Positions 1-13,300 of a DNA stretch of 64,000 nucleotides are shown here, in pieces; within the stretch, counting starts at the first letter, position 1; the number at the start of each line of letters is the position of its first letter. The notes beneath the pieces are model-generated. The model searched no databases, was not told the origin of the DNA, and saw nothing but the letters and a program-made list of their open reading frames with translations. A program made the translations under genes and the position numbers. Source of the DNA: Bolinopsis microptera (lineage: Eukaryota; Ctenophora; Tentaculata; Lobata; Bolinopsidae); NCBI RefSeq assembly GCF_026151205.1, contig NC_087074.1, positions 20,676,765-20,740,764 of the forward strand. Reading direction: 5' to 3'.

Positions 1-100
1 GAAAGGGCCATCTCTCATTAGACATTTGAATAGCAAAATATTTGAATAGATTATGCTAGCTTACAAAACAAAACCCTGGAGCAGATTAGAGGGCTGAGGT

Positions 101-512
101 GCTACGGAATTGTAACCTAGTAACCAGCCAGTAACCTAGTAACCAGCCAGTAACCTAGTAACTACGGAATTGTAACCTAGTAACCAGCCAGTAACCTAGT
201 AACCAGCCAGTAACCTAGTAACTACGGAATTGTAACCTAGTAACCAGCCAGTAACCTAGTAACCAGCCAGTAACCTAGTAACTACGGAATTGTAACCTAG
301 TAACCAGCCAGTAACCTAGTAACCAGCCAGTAACCTAGTAACTACGGAATTGTAACCTAGTAACCAGCCAGTAACCTAGTAACCAGCCAGTAACCTAGTA
401 ACTACGGAATTGTAACCTAGTAACCAGCCAGTAACCTAGTAACCAGCCAGTAACCTAGTAACTACGGAATTGTAACCTAGTAACCAGCCAGTAACCTAGT
501 AACCAGCCAGTA
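101..512. repeat. 60-bp minisatellite, about 7 copies
   Basis: A 60-bp unit built from TAACCTAGTAACCAGCCAG blocks separated by CTACGGAATTG is repeated about seven times with almost no divergence. A flanking phrase (TTAGAGGGCTGAGGTGCTAC) recurs at about 85, 523 and 736. No gene is visible in it. Confidence 0.95.
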
Positions 513-532
513 GGTGCTACATTAGAGGGCTG

Positions 533-1031
533 AGGTGCTACGGAATTGTTTGTTGGCGTATAAATACTTACTCTAGGTTGGTTTGGCAGGGATTGCTTCT
601 GGACAACAGTAAGTAGTACGTCCTCCATTCATTCCTGGTTCAGATCTTTCTGTAGATTCCATTCCAAGAGTGAGTTGTTGGTGATGGCGGTGTATCCTTT
701 GGTTGGCGGGGTACCGGGTATCGGGAAACGTCTCCTTAGAGGGCTGAGGTGCTACGGAATTGTTTGTTGGCGTATAAATGCTGGCCCTTTCTACACAACA
801 ACTTTAATTATGAGACATGATGATACGCTTTGAGTCGAACTCAATTTATGTATTGACTGGCAATGTAAAATGCTTTCCGGCCTTTTATATGATAATAAAT
901 TTGACAATTTTTCGTTCCAAATTTCTAATGAAAGTTCTGCATATAAATTTCCGAATCAATCTTTCGAAATTCATACGTGGTATCTGACAAAAAATTTAAT
1001 TTTTACTTGCAAAATATCATCACGACTCCAG
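533..1031. other. non-coding stretch upstream of first zinc-finger exon
   Basis: About 500 bp with no supported gene. It contains two copies of a phrase ending GGCGTATAAAT (near 554 and 766) and then AT-rich sequence ending in the 3' splice site of the first zinc-finger exon. Confidence 0.6.
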
Positions 1032-1222
1032 GTATTTGCTGTTATTGCAACAAAAGATTTAGCACAAAAGGGAATCTGAACAAACATGTTGCTTCCATCC
1101 ACCTCAACGTAAAGCCTTTCAAGTGTCATGGATGTCAGCAGAGATTTTCTCAAAGAGTTCACCTCAAAGTTCACATAGAACGGGCTCAGCGGAACGGGGC
1201 GTGCTTCATAAAATATTCATAG
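1032..1222 (+). CDS. alternative terminal zinc-finger exon A
   Basis: A terminal exon of a probable sequence-specific DNA-binding protein. It begins after GACTCCAG with two bases completing a split codon, then runs open to TAG. First finger: CCYCNKRF then H-x4-H, classical C2H2. Second finger: CHGCQQRF, His in LKVH, and a Cys nine residues later (ERAQRNGAC), so C-x2-C-x12-H-x9-C. The linker VKPFKC is typical of C2H2 tandems. There is no upstream start codon of its own, so it should be spliced to a shared 5' region that lies left of this window. Most similar to exon B. The function of the parent protein is inferred from architecture only. Confidence 0.8.
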
Positions 1223-1758
1223 AAATATCTTTGAACACGACGCTAAAAACACTACTGTTCAGAATCAGAGTAATGTCATTAATTTTGTTTAGTTTGTTTG
1301 ATATTGAATGCAATTGAAGTTATGCTCTGCTAAATGGTGGTTTTTGATGAGTTCTGAACGTCGTTGTTAGATTAATCTGGTTTTAGATGGAATAAGATTG
1401 GAATATGCATAAGATTAGGAATTTCCGATTTAATTCTGAAATATCCATTCTTAATAATTTCTTAATGAATATTTAAGACAAGATCAAATGTTGACTTTCA
1501 AAATTGCTAAGTTATTGGAAATAAATGATTCACTTTGTTTTCGGTGCTGCACCAAATTGAATGTATGTTTTTATCTATATTTTTGGTATGACATGGCCTT
1601 ATGGTACAATAATATAAAGGTGTTTAATTTGTATATTTCAAAATTTAACAATGACAAAAACTTACTGATAATTAATTAGTGATCTTTAAGGATATGTTTT
1701 TTAAAGTAACAAGAAATTTTTGCAATTTCAAATACATAATATAATTACTTCTTCTCAG
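1223..1758. other. intron-like AT-rich spacer
   Basis: AT-rich sequence between exons A and B. It contains an AATAAA near 1518 that could serve as the poly(A) signal of exon A. Nothing else recognised. Confidence 0.5.
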
Positions 1759-1952
1759 ATATCACTACTTGTCGGTATTGCAACAAGAGGTTCAGTCACA
1801 GAGGAAATTTGAACCAACATGTGGCGACAATCCACCACAAGGTCAAGCCCTTCCAGTGTAACTGGTGCCATCAGAGGTTCTCACAGAGGATTACCCTCAG
1901 GATACACATGGAAAGGTCTGAGAAGAACGGGAGCTGCTACATCAAGAAGTGA
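1759..1952 (+). CDS. alternative terminal zinc-finger exon B
   Basis: Begins after CTTCTTCTCAG and enters the frame in the same phase as exon A (AT, then ATC ACT ACT). It encodes finger 1 CRYCNKRF...H-x4-H and finger 2 CNWCHQRF with His in LRIH and a Cys nine residues on (MERSEKNGSC), ending KK-stop. Residues shared with exon A (RGNLNQHV, HKVKPF) show that the two arose by duplication. Longer open frames that cross this exon in other frames are shadows. Confidence 0.82.
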
Positions 1953-2320
1953 TTTACATTCCTTTAATTATATTATATATTCTTTTAATTATATATATTA
2001 TACATATTTATCAGAACATAAGTTATGCCACTTTTTGTTTTTAAAATAATTAGCAAGATCTCAGCGACCTGTAACAATTTTAAGAGATAAGGATGGGTAG
2101 TGTTTTATGGGCCACCCTGTATATATGATGCTTTTTAGAATTAGGTTTGATATTAATTTGGACTTACCGCAAAATATGTGATCAGTCCCTTTCTCGGATG
2201 AAATATTAACAAGAATGATAGATTTCACAACAAATGTAAATTAGTTAAAAAGAACACTTTTCGATCAATTGAACCCTATTATTCACACCGATGACGCAAA
2301 TTATAATTGTCCCCTTGCAG
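1953..2320. other. spacer between zinc-finger exons B and C
   Basis: AT-rich, no gene. It starts with a short repeat of TTTAATTATAT and ends in a good polypyrimidine/AG acceptor (CCCCTTGCAG) for exon C. Confidence 0.5.
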
Positions 2321-2577
2321 GTAAACACGACTTAGATTCAGCGAAGAGTTTAGAAGCGGTATCGTGTCCACTCTGCTACAAAGTGATCAGCAACAGAAGG
2401 AACCTAAAGCTACACATCAAGCGTGTCCACCAAAGGGACAAACCATTCCAATGTTCCAAGTGTCATCAGAAGTTTTCCCAGAGACACCATCTCAGAGACC
2501 ATGAGAATAGGTCGGAGAAGAGGGGGTATTGTTATGTTATGGCAAGAAAACAGGAGACACCATCTCAGAGACCATGA
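2321..2577 (+). CDS. alternative terminal zinc-finger exon C with triplicated 3' end
   Basis: Starts after CCCCTTGCAG in the shared phase (GT, then AAA CAC GAC). Finger 1 is CPLCYKVISNRRNLKLH with H-x4-H; finger 2 is CSKCHQKFSQRHHLRDH followed by the RSEKRGYC tail (H-x9-C). The last 73 bp of coding sequence are tandemly triplicated (copies start at about 2481, 2554 and 2627). Because 73 is not a multiple of three, the present frame ends early as ETPSQRP-stop inside copy 2. With a single copy the exon would end KQDER-stop near 2711, which looks ancestral. The fingers themselves are intact. Confidence 0.82.
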
Positions 2578-2699
2578 GAATAGGTCGGAGAAGAGGGGGT
2601 ATTGTTATGTTATGGCAAGAAAACAGGAGACACCATCTCAGAGACCATGAGAATAGGTCGGAGAAGAGGGGGTATTGTTATGTTATGGCAAGAAAACAG
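2481..2699. repeat. 73-bp tandem triplication of exon C 3' end
   Basis: Three near-identical 73-bp copies covering the finger 2 tail and the C-terminal coding sequence of exon C, each able to encode the HHLRDH...GYC segment in a different reading frame. Confidence 0.95.
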
Positions 2700-2711
2700 G
2701 ATGAACGATGA

Positions 2712-3058
2712 ATGTTGATAACAGTTTAGCCGAAATACAGCCAGATAAACATTAAACGTATTATGAAATATTATAACAGTATCTGCAAGAAATTTCGTTA
2801 AGATGTGGACCGTTCTGCACTTTCAAAAAATAAAAATTCTCGCGCACGACAGTCGGTAAATTACCAATCTACCATGAAAGTTTAAACGCGATATTAACCC
2901 GAATGTCAATATATTTAATTCACAGATTCATCAGTCAGCATGTTCTATGCAGTGAATAAATTGATGATATAAACGTTCTAAAGTGCTAAAAATATGGTAG
3001 AACTACATAATCTCTGGTCGAAAAATATCGTGTCAATTAATGTCAGTATTCCAAAATT
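2712..3058. other. spacer, no gene seen
   Basis: AT-rich sequence between exon C and the decamer minisatellite. It contains AATAAA near 2828, a possible poly(A) signal for exon C. Confidence 0.5.
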
Positions 3059-3060
3059 TT

Positions 3061-3350
3061 GCAAAACTGACATTGACATTAATTGACATTAATTGACATT
3101 AATTGACATTAATTGACATTAATTGACATTAATTGACATTAATTGACATTAATTGACATTAATTGACATTAATTGATATTAATTGACGTTAATTGACATT
3201 AATTGACATTAATTGACATTAATTGACGTTAATTGACATTAATTGATATTAATTGACGTTAATTGACATTAATTGACATTAATTGACGTTAATTGACATT
3301 AATTGACATTAATTGACGTTAATTGACATTAATTGACATTAATTGACGTT
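3061..3350. repeat. 10-bp minisatellite (ATTAATTGAC)
   Basis: About 29 head-to-tail decamers with scattered ACA-to-ACG and ACA-to-ATA variants, ending just before the splice acceptor of exon D. Confidence 0.97.
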
Positions 3351-3362
3351 GCATCACCCCAG

Positions 3363-3604
3363 ATTCATCAGACAGCATGTTCTCTGCAGCATGTCCCCTG
3401 TGCAACAAAGTACTGAGCTCTAAGTACAAGGTTAAAGTGCACATTAAGAGGGTTCACCAGGGTGAGAAACCTCACAGGTGCTCCAAATGCCTCAAACCCT
3501 TCAGTCAAAAACATCATCTGAAGGATCACGAGGCAAGATCAGAAAAGAGGGGGTACTGTTTACATTCCATACGCATGGAGTTTATGTCTACCAACAATGA
3601 ATAA
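3363..3604 (+). CDS. alternative terminal zinc-finger exon D
   Basis: Acceptor GCATCACCCCAG, then AT TCA TCA GAC: the shared phase. Finger 1 CPLCNKVLSSKYKVKVH with H-x4-H; linker EKPHRC; finger 2 CSKCLKPFSQKHHLKDH and tail ARSEKRGYC (H-x9-C). Ends STNNE-stop. The acceptor directly abuts the decamer minisatellite, which has replaced the usual polypyrimidine tract, so splicing efficiency may be affected. Confidence 0.8.
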
Positions 3605-3621
3605 TTAAGATGAGATCAATG

Positions 3622-3698
3622 GTGCATGACAACACATGACAACACATGACAACACATGACAACACATGACAACACATGACAACACATGACAACACACT
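3622..3698. repeat. 10-bp minisatellite (ATGACAACAC)
   Basis: About seven copies of a decamer immediately downstream of the exon D stop codon. Confidence 0.93.
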
Positions 3699-4326
3699 TG
3701 AACTTGCTTAAGGATGAATTTTGATTCTTGGCACTTTTGAGGAAGTCTTTTAATGGGTTGACCCCAAGTTATTATTATCATTATAGCTCTTATAGGATGC
3801 AGGACTTTACTAGCTATACAATGTTATCGTTTTAATTACCGTTGTGTGGAGTGTGATAAAGGTATTTAAAGAGAATTATTTTGATCGTGCGTTGATTTTA
3901 CTTGGGGGATTAAATTATTTTTCCGTATATGAAGAGTACGAGAAAATGAAACGGACCAATTGTTTAATTATACATAAGCCATATTTATTGTTAACCTAAT
4001 GCGTTATTATTAGTATCATTTAAATGGTTTAAAACATCGTTATATTAATTTTTTGACATGAAGAGTATTTTAACATAAAAAACTAGCATTTTTTTCGAGG
4101 AAATGCTTCAAGATTTGATCCGACGGAAAATTCGCAAAATGAAACAACTACGACGATATGACGAAAATATAAGTATCATTTTTGTCGGTAAGATCCTGTT
4201 TTATAATAATAATAAGTGTTGAAACTTGAACGGTACCTTTTCATTCCGAGAGATCCAAATAAAATCGTTGGGGATCAGAGGTCAAAATCTGCCATCAAAG
4301 TTTTCATAATAAGATCTATTTCGCAG
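3699..4326. other. spacer, no gene seen
   Basis: AT-rich sequence with no supported gene, ending in the TATTTCGCAG acceptor of exon E. Confidence 0.5.
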
Positions 4327-4622
4327 AATTAAAGTTTAGGTTGAGCCCAACGAGAAATGAGTCGAGTCAGCCGAAAAGTCATCCGAGAACCGGCCCTGGG
4401 TTTGAGGCGCCGTGTCCTCACTGTGATAAAATCCTCAGCAACAAATGGAACCTGAAGCAGCACATCAACGTGGTGCACAAGCGGGCCAAACCATTCGGGT
4501 GCCCCAAATGTGGGAGATGTTTCTCTTTGCGACATCACCTGAAAGTTCATGTTGAGAACTCCGAACTGAAGGGGAATTGTTTCGTCAAATATCCTGCTGG
4601 GAATAAGTACACCTGGGAATAA
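4327..4622 (+). CDS. alternative terminal zinc-finger exon E
   Basis: Acceptor CTATTTCGCAG, then AA TTA AAG TTT: the shared phase, open throughout. Finger 1 CPHCDKILSNKWNLKQH with H-x4-H; linker AKPFGC; finger 2 CPKCGRCFSLRHHLKVH and tail ENSELKGNC (H-x9-C). Ends KYTWE-stop. The 67 bp from about 4556 to the stop, covering the finger tail and C-terminus, are the founder sequence of the 2.5 kb minisatellite that follows. Confidence 0.85.
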
Positions 4623-7040
4623 GAACTCCGAACTGAAGGGGAATTGTTTCGTCAAATATCCTGCTGGGAATAAGTACACCTGGGAATAAGAACACCGAAC
4701 TGAAGGGGAATTGTTTCGTCAAATATCCTGCTGGGAATAAGTACACCTGGGAATAAGAACACCGAACTGAAGGGGAATTGTTTCGTCAAATATCCTGCTG
4801 GGAATAAGTACACCTGGGAATAAGAACACCGAACTGAAGGGGAATTGTTTCGTCAGATATCCTGCTGGGAATAAGTACACCTGGGAATAAGAACACCGAA
4901 CTGAAGGGGAATTGTTTCGTCAAATATCCTGCTGGGAATAAGTACACCTGGGAATAAGAACACCGAACTGAAGGGGAATTGTTTCGTCAAATATCCTGCT
5001 GGGAATAAGTACACCTGGGAATAAGAACACCGAACTGAAGGGGAATTGTTTCGTCAAATATCCTGCTGGGAATAAGTACACCTGGGAATAAGAACACCGA
5101 ACTGAAGGGGAATTGTTTCGTCAAATATCCTGCTGGGAATAAGTACACCTGGGAATAAGAACACCGAACTGAAGGGGAATTGTTTCGTCAGATATCCTGC
5201 TGGGAATAAGTACACCTGGGAATAAGAACACCGAACTGAAGGGGAATTGTTTCGTCAAATATCCTGCTGGGAATAAGTACACCTGGGAATAAGAACACCG
5301 AACTGAAGGGGAATTGTTTCGTCAAATATCCTGCTGGGAATAAGTTCACCTGGGAATAAGAACTCCGAACTGAAGGGGAATTGTTTCGTCAAATATCCTG
5401 CTGGGAATAAGTACACCTGGGAATAAGAACACCGAACTGAAGGGGAATTGTTTCGTCAAATATCCTGCTGGGAATAAGTTCACCTGGGAATAAGAACTCC
5501 GAACTGAAGGGGAATTGTTTCGTCAAATATCCTGCTGGGAATAAGTACACCTGGGAATAAGAACACCGAACTGAAGGGGAATTGTTTCGTCAAATATCCT
5601 GCTGGGAATAAGTACACCTGGGAATAAGAACACCGAACTGAAGGGGAATTGTTTCGTCAAATATCCTGCTGGGAATAAGTACACCTGGGAATAAGAACAC
5701 CGAACTGAAGGGGAATTGTTTCGTCAAATATCCTGCTGTGAACAGGTAAACCTGGGAATAAGAACACCGAACTGAAGGGGAATTGTTTCGTCAAATATCC
5801 TGCTGGGAATAAGTACACCTGGGAATAAGAACTCCGAACTGAAGGGGAATTGTTTCGTCAAATATCCTGCTGGGAATAAGTACACATGGGAATAAGAACT
5901 CCGAACTGAAGGGGAACTGTTTCGTCAAATATCCTGCTGTGAACAGGTAAACCTGGGAATAAGAACTCCGAACTGAAGGGGAATTGTTTCGTCAAATATC
6001 CTGCTGGGAATAAGTACACCTGGGAATAAGAACTCCGAACTGAAGGGGAATTGTTTCGTCAAATATCCTGCTGGGAATAAGTTCACCTGGGAATAAGAAC
6101 ACCGAACTGAAGGGGAACTGTTTCGTCAAATATCCTGCTGTGAACAGGTAAACCTGGGAATAAGAACTCCGAACTGAAGGGGAATTGTTTCGTCAAATAT
6201 CCTGCTGGGAATAAGTACACCTGGGAATAAGAACTCCGAACTGAAGGGGAATTGTTTCGTCAAATATCCTGCTGTGAACAGGTAAACCTGGGAATAAGAA
6301 CACCGAACTGAAGGGGAATTGTTTCGTCAAATATCCTGCTGGGAATAAGTACACCTGGGAATAAGAACTCTGAACTGAAGGGGAATTGTTTCGTCAAATA
6401 TCCTGCTGTGAACAGGTAAACCTGGGAATAAGAACACCGAACTGAAGGGGAATTGTTTCGTCAGATATCCTGCTGGGAATAAGTACACCTGGGAATAAGA
6501 ACACCGAACTGAAGGGGAATTGTTTCGTCAAATATCCTGCTGGGAATAAGTACACCTGGGAATAAGAACTCCGAACTGAAGGGGAATTGTTTCGTCAGAT
6601 ATCCTGCTGGGAATAAGTACACCTGGGAATAAGAACACCGAACTGAAGGGGAATTGTTTCGTCAAATATCCTGCTGGGAATAAGTACACCTGGGAATAAG
6701 AACTCCGAACTGAAGGGGAATTGTTTCGTCAAATATCCTGCTGGGAATAGGTACACCTGGGAATAAGAACACCGAACTGAAGGGGAATTGTTTCGTCAAA
6801 TATCCTGCTGGGAATAAGTACACCTGGGAATAAGAACACCGAACTGAAGGGGAATTGTTTCGTCAAATATCCTGCTGGGAATAAGTTCACCTGGGAATAA
6901 GAACACCGAACTGAAGGGGAACTGTTTAGTCAAATATCCTGCTGGGAATAAGTACACCTGGGAATAAGAACACCGAACTGAAGGGGAATTGTTTCGTCAA
7001 ATATCCTGCTGGGAATAAGTACACCTGGGAATAAGAACTC
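4556..7040. repeat. 67-bp minisatellite derived from exon E, 37 copies
   Basis: The unit begins GAACTCCGAACTGAAGGGG and ends at the exon E stop (GGGAATAA). First and last unit starts (4556 and 7035) are 2,479 bp apart, exactly 37 x 67, so no unit has gained or lost a base overall. Variants (GAACACC versus GAACTCC; GTGAACAGGTAAAC versus GGGAATAAGTACAC) recur in scattered units, suggesting conversion or unequal exchange. Each unit carries stop codons, so it is not an extension of the protein. Confidence 0.97.
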
Positions 7041-7346
7041 CGAACGACAATAATAGTTCAGTTTGGTTACGTTGTTTATGATATTCTAAGGATTTAGTCA
7101 AATTGATAGGATTTTGATGGTATTGTACTACTCTATTTTGTTTTTGGGATAAATTTGTAAGAATATTATTAATTAGGGTTTAGTAAGTCGACGAATGTAC
7201 GGTTTTTCATGATACAAATTACTCATTACTGTTGAGGTATTTTCACAAGTGACAGCGATTATCATTTACTGATCATCATCCTGCATCGATCGTTCAAATA
7301 TTTATAAAGTCCCTTCGTTGGCAACGTGCAAAGTTCTAACCTCCCC
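7041..7346. other. spacer between two minisatellites
   Basis: About 300 bp of AT-rich unique sequence with no gene recognised. Confidence 0.5.
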
Positions 7347-10300
7347 TCTGTCACACGGCTCATTGTCACACGGTCTACTGTCACACGGCTCACTGTCACA
7401 CGGCTCACTGTCACACGGCTCACTGTCACACGGCCCACTGTCACACGGCCCACTGTCATACGGCTCACTGTCACACGGCTCACTGTCACACGGCTCACTG
7501 TCACACGGCTCACTGTCACACGGCTCACTGTCACACGGCTCACTGTCACACGGCCCACTGTCACACGGCTCACTGTCACACGGCTCACTGTCACACGGCT
7601 CACTGTCACACGGCTCACTGTCACACGGCTCACTGTCACACGGCTCACTGTCACACGGCTCACTGTTACACGGTCTACTGTCACACGGCTCACTGTCACA
7701 CGGCTCACTGTCACACGGTCTACTGTCACACGGCTCACTGTCACACGGCTCACTGTCACACGGCTCACTGTCACACGGCTCACTGTCACACGGCCCACTG
7801 TCACACGGTATACTGTCACACGGCTCACTGTCACACGGCTCACTGTCACACGGCTCACTGTTACACGGTCTACTGTCACACGGCTCACTGTCACACGGTC
7901 TACTGTCACACGGCTCACTGTCACACGGCTCACTGTCACACGGCTCACTTTCACACGGCTCACTGTCACACGGCTCACTGTCACACGGCTCACTGTCACA
8001 CGGCTCACTGTCACACGGCTCACTGTCACACGGCTCACTGTCACACAGCCCACTGTCACACGGCTCACTGTCACACGGTCTACTGTCACACGGCTCACTG
8101 TCACACGGTCTACTGTCACACGGCTCACTGTCACACGGTCTACTGTCACACGGCTCACTGTCACACGGCTCACTGTCACACGGCTCACTGTCACACGGCT
8201 CACTGTCACACGGCTCTCTGTCACACGGTCTACTGTCACACGGCTCACTGTCACACGGCTCACTGTCACACGGCTCACTGTCACACGGCTCACTGTCACA
8301 CGGCCCACTGTCACACGGTATACTGTCACACGGCTCACTGTCACACGGCTCACTGTCACACGGCTCACTGTTACACGGTCTACTGTCACACGGCTCACTG
8401 TCACACGGTCTACTGTCACACGGCTCACTGTCACACGGCTCACTGTCACACGGCTCACTGTCACACGGCTCACTGTCACACGGCTCACTGTCACACGGCT
8501 CACTGTCACACGGCTCACTGTCACACAGCCCACTGTCACACGGCTCACTGTCACACGGTCTACTGTCACACGGCTCACTGTCACACGGCTCACTGTCACA
8601 CGGCTCACTGTCACACGGTCTACTGTCACACGGCTCACTGTCACACGGCTCACTGTCACACGGCTCACTGTTACACGGCTCACTGTCACACGGCTCACTG
8701 TCACCCGGTATACTGTCACACGGCTCACTGTCACACGGCTCACTGTCACCCGGTCTACTGTCACACGGTCTACTGTCACACGGCCCACTGTCACACGGCC
8801 CACTGTCACACGGCCCACTGTCACACGGCTCACTGTCACACGGTCTACTGTCACACGGCTCACTGTCACACGGCTCACTGTCACACGGCTCACTGTCACA
8901 CGGTCTACTGTCACATGGCTCACTGTCACACGGCTCACTGTCACACAGTCTACTGTCACACGGCTCACTGTCACACGGCCCACTGTCACACGGCTCACTG
9001 TCACCCGGTCTACAGTCACACGGTCTACAGTCACAAGGCTCACTGTCACACGGCTCACTGTCACACGGCTCACTGTCACACGGCTCACTGTCACACGGCT
9101 CACTGTCACACGGTCTACTGTCACACGGCTCACTGTCACACGGCTCACTGTCACACGGTCGACTGTCACACGGCTCACTGTCACACGGTCTACTGTCACA
9201 CGGCTCACTGTCACACGGCTCACTGTCACACGGCTCACTGTCACACGGTCTACTGTCACACGGCTCACTGTCACACGGTCTACTGTCACACGGCTCACTG
9301 TCACACGGCTCACTGTCACACGGCTCACTGTCACACGGCTCACTGTCACACGGCTCACTGTCACACGGCTCACTGTCACACGGCCCACTGTCACACGGTC
9401 TACTGTCACACGGTCTACTGTCACACGGCTCACTGTCACACGGCTCACTGTCACACGGCTCACTGTCACACGGCCCACTGTCACACGGCCCACTGTCACA
9501 CGGCTCACTGTCACACGGCTCACTGTCACACGGTCTACTGTCACACGGCTCACTGTCACACGGCTCACTGTCACACGGCTCTACTGTCACACGGCTCACT
9601 GTCACACGGTCTACTGTGACACGGCTCACTGTTACACGGCCCACTGTCACACGGCTCACTGTCACACGGCTCACTGTGACACGGCTCACTGTCACACGGC
9701 TCACTGTCACACGGCTCACTGTTACACGGTCTACTGTCACACGGCTCACTGTCACACGGCTCACTGTCACACGGCCCACTGTCACACGGCTCACTGTCAC
9801 ACGGCTCACTGTCACACGGCTCACTGTCACACGGCTCACTGTCACACGGCTCACTGTCACACGGCTCACTGTCACACGGCTCACTGTCACACGGCTCACT
9901 GTCACACGGCTCACTGTCACACGGCTCACTGTCACACGGCCCACTGTCACACGGCTCACTGTCACACGGCTCACTGTCACACGGCTCACTGTCACACGGC
10001 TCACTGTCACACGGCTCACTGTCACACGGTCTACTGTCACACGGCTCACTGTCACACGGTCTACTGTCACACGGCTCACTGTCACACGGCTCACTGTCAC
10101 ACGGCTCACTGTCACACGGTCTACTGTCACACGGTCTACTGTGACACGGCTCACTGTTACACGGCCCACTGTCACACGGCTCACTGTCACACGGCTCACT
10201 GTGACACGGCTCACTGTCACACGGCTCACTGTCACACGGCTCACTGTTACACGGTCTACTGTCACACGGCTCACTGTCACACGGCTCACTGTCACACGGC

Positions 10301-13300
10301 CCACTGTCACACGGCTCACTGTCACACGGCTCACTGTCACACGGCTCACTGTCACACGGCTCACTGTCACACGGCTCACTGTCACACGGCTCACTGTCAC
10401 ACGGCTCACTGTTACACGGTCTACTGTCACACGGCTCACTGTCACACGGCTCACTGTCACACGGCCCACTGTCACACGGCTCACTGTCACACGGCTCACT
10501 GTCACACGGCTCACTGTCACACGGCTCACTGTCACACGGCTCACTGTCACACGGTCTACTGTCACACGGCTCACTGTCACACGGTCTACTGTCACACGGC
10601 TCACTGTCACACGGCTCACTGTCACACGGCTCACTGTCACACGGTCTACTGTCACACGGTCTACTGTCACACGGCTCACTGTCACACGGCCCACTGTCAC
10701 ACGGCTCACTGTCACACGGCTCACTGTCACACGGCTCACTGTCACACGGCTCACTGTCACACGGTCTACTGTCACACGGCTCACTGTCACACGGTCTACT
10801 GTCACACGGCTCACTGTCACACGGCCCACTGTCACACGGCTCACTGTCACACGGCTCACTGTCACACGGCCCACTGTCACACGGCTCACTGTCACACGGC
10901 TCACTGTCACACGGCCCACTGTCACACGGTCTACTGTCACACGGTCTACTGTCACACGGTCTACTGTCACACGGTCTACTGTCACACGGCTCACTGTCAC
11001 ACGGCTCAATGTCACACGGTCTACTGTCACACGGCTCACTGTCACACGGTCTACTGTGACACGGCTCACTGTCACACGGCTCACTGTCACACGGCTCACT
11101 GTCACACGGTCTACTGTCACACGGCTCACTGTCACACGGCTCACTGTCACACGGCCCACTGTCACACGGCTCACTGTCACACGGCTCACTGTCACACGGC
11201 CCACTGTCACACGGCTCACTGTCACACGGCTCACTGTCACACGGCTCACTGTCACACGGCTCACTGTCGCACGGTCTACTGTCACACGGTCTACTGTCAC
11301 ACGGTCTACTGTCACACGGCTCACTGTCACACGGCTCACTGTCACACGGTCTACTGTCACACGGCTCACTGTCACACGGTCTACTGTGACACGGCTCACT
11401 GTCACACGGCTCACTGTCACACGGCTCACTGTCACACGGTCTACTGTCACACGGCTCACTGTCACACGGTCTACTGTCACACGGCTCACTGTCACACGGC
11501 TCACTGTCACACGGCTCACTGTCACACGGTCTACTGTCACACGGTCTACTGTCACACGGCTCACTGTCACACGGCCCACTGTCACACGGCTCACTGTCAC
11601 ACGGCTCACTGTCACACGGCTCACTGTCACACGGCTCACTGTCACACGGTCTACTGTCACACGGCTCACTGTCACACGGTCTACTGTCACACGGCTCACT
11701 GTCACACGGTCTACTGTCACACGGTTTACTGTCACACGGCTCACTGTCACACGGCTCACTGTCACACGGCTCACTGTCACACGGCCTGCTGTCACACGGC
11801 CAACTGTCACACGGCTCACTGTCACACGGCTCACTGTCACACGGCTCACTGTCACACGGCTCACTGTCACACGGTCTACTGTCACACGGCTCACTGTCAC
11901 ACGGCTCACTGTCACACGGCTCACTGTCACACGGCTCACTGTCACACGGATCACTGTCACACGGTCTACTGTCACACGGTTTACTGTCACACGGCTCACT
12001 GTCACACGGCTCACTGTCACACGGCTCACTGTCACACGGTCTACTGTCACACGGCTCACTGTCACACGGTCTACTGTCACACGGTCTACTGTCACACGGC
12101 TCACTGTCACACGGCCCGCTGTCACACGGCCAACTGTCACACGGCTCACTGTCACACGGCTCACTGTCACACGGTCTACTGTCACACGGCTCACTGTCAC
12201 ACGGCCTGCTGTCACACGGCCAACTGTCACACGGCTCACTGTCACACGGCTCACTGTCACACGGTCTACTGTCACACGGCTCACTGTCACACGGTCTACT
12301 GTCACACGGCCCTCTGTCACACGGCTCACTGTCACACGGCTCACTGTCACACGGCTCACTGTCACACGGTCTACTGTCACACGGTCTACTGTCACACGGC
12401 TCACTGTCACACGGCCCGCTGTCACACGGCCAACTGTCACACGGCTCACTGTCACACGGCTCACTGTCACACGGTCTACTGTCACACGGCTCACTGTCAC
12501 ACGGCCCGCTGTCACACGGCCAACTGTCACACGGCTCACTGTCACACGGCTCACTGTCACACGGCTCTACTGTCACACGGCTCACTGTCACACGGTCTAC
12601 TGTCACACGGCTCACTGTCACACGGCCTCTGTCACACGGCTCACTGTCACACGGCTCACTGTCACACGGCTCACTGTCACACGGTCTACTGTCACACGGT
12701 CTACTGTCACACGGCTCACTGTCACACGGCTCACTGTCACACGGCTCACTGTCACACGGCCCACTGTCACACGGTCTACTGTCACACGGCTCACTGTCAC
12801 ACGGCTCACTGTCACACGGCTCACTGTCATACGGCTCACTGTCACACGGTCTACTGTCACACGGCTCACTGTCACACGGCTCACTGTCACACGGCTCTAC
12901 TGTCACACGGCTCACTGTCACACGGCTCACTGTCACACGGCTCACTGTCACACGGATCACTGTCACACGGTCTACTGTCACACGGTTCACTGTCACACGG
13001 CTCACTGTCACACGGCTCACTGTCACACGGCTCACTGTCACACGGCCCACTGTCACACGGTCTACTGTCACACGGCTCACTGTCACACGGCTCACTGTCA
13101 CACGGCTCACTGTCACACGGTCTACTGTCACACGGCTCACTGTCACACGGTCTACTGTCACACGGCCCACTGTCACACGGCTCACTGTCACACGGCCCTC
13201 TGTCACACGGCTCACTGTCACACGGCTCACTGTCACACGGCTCACTGTCACACGGTCTACTGTCACACGGTTTACTGTCACACGGCTCACTGTCACACGG

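Noticed and set aside
3061-3350. CRISPR-like array
   Set aside because: The repeats are directly adjacent, with no unique spacers, in a eukaryotic sequence. The same applies to all other tandem arrays in the window.
4329-4679. Minus-strand open frame over zinc-finger exon E
   Set aside because: Antisense shadow of a clear finger exon and its repeat-derived end; no independent protein features.
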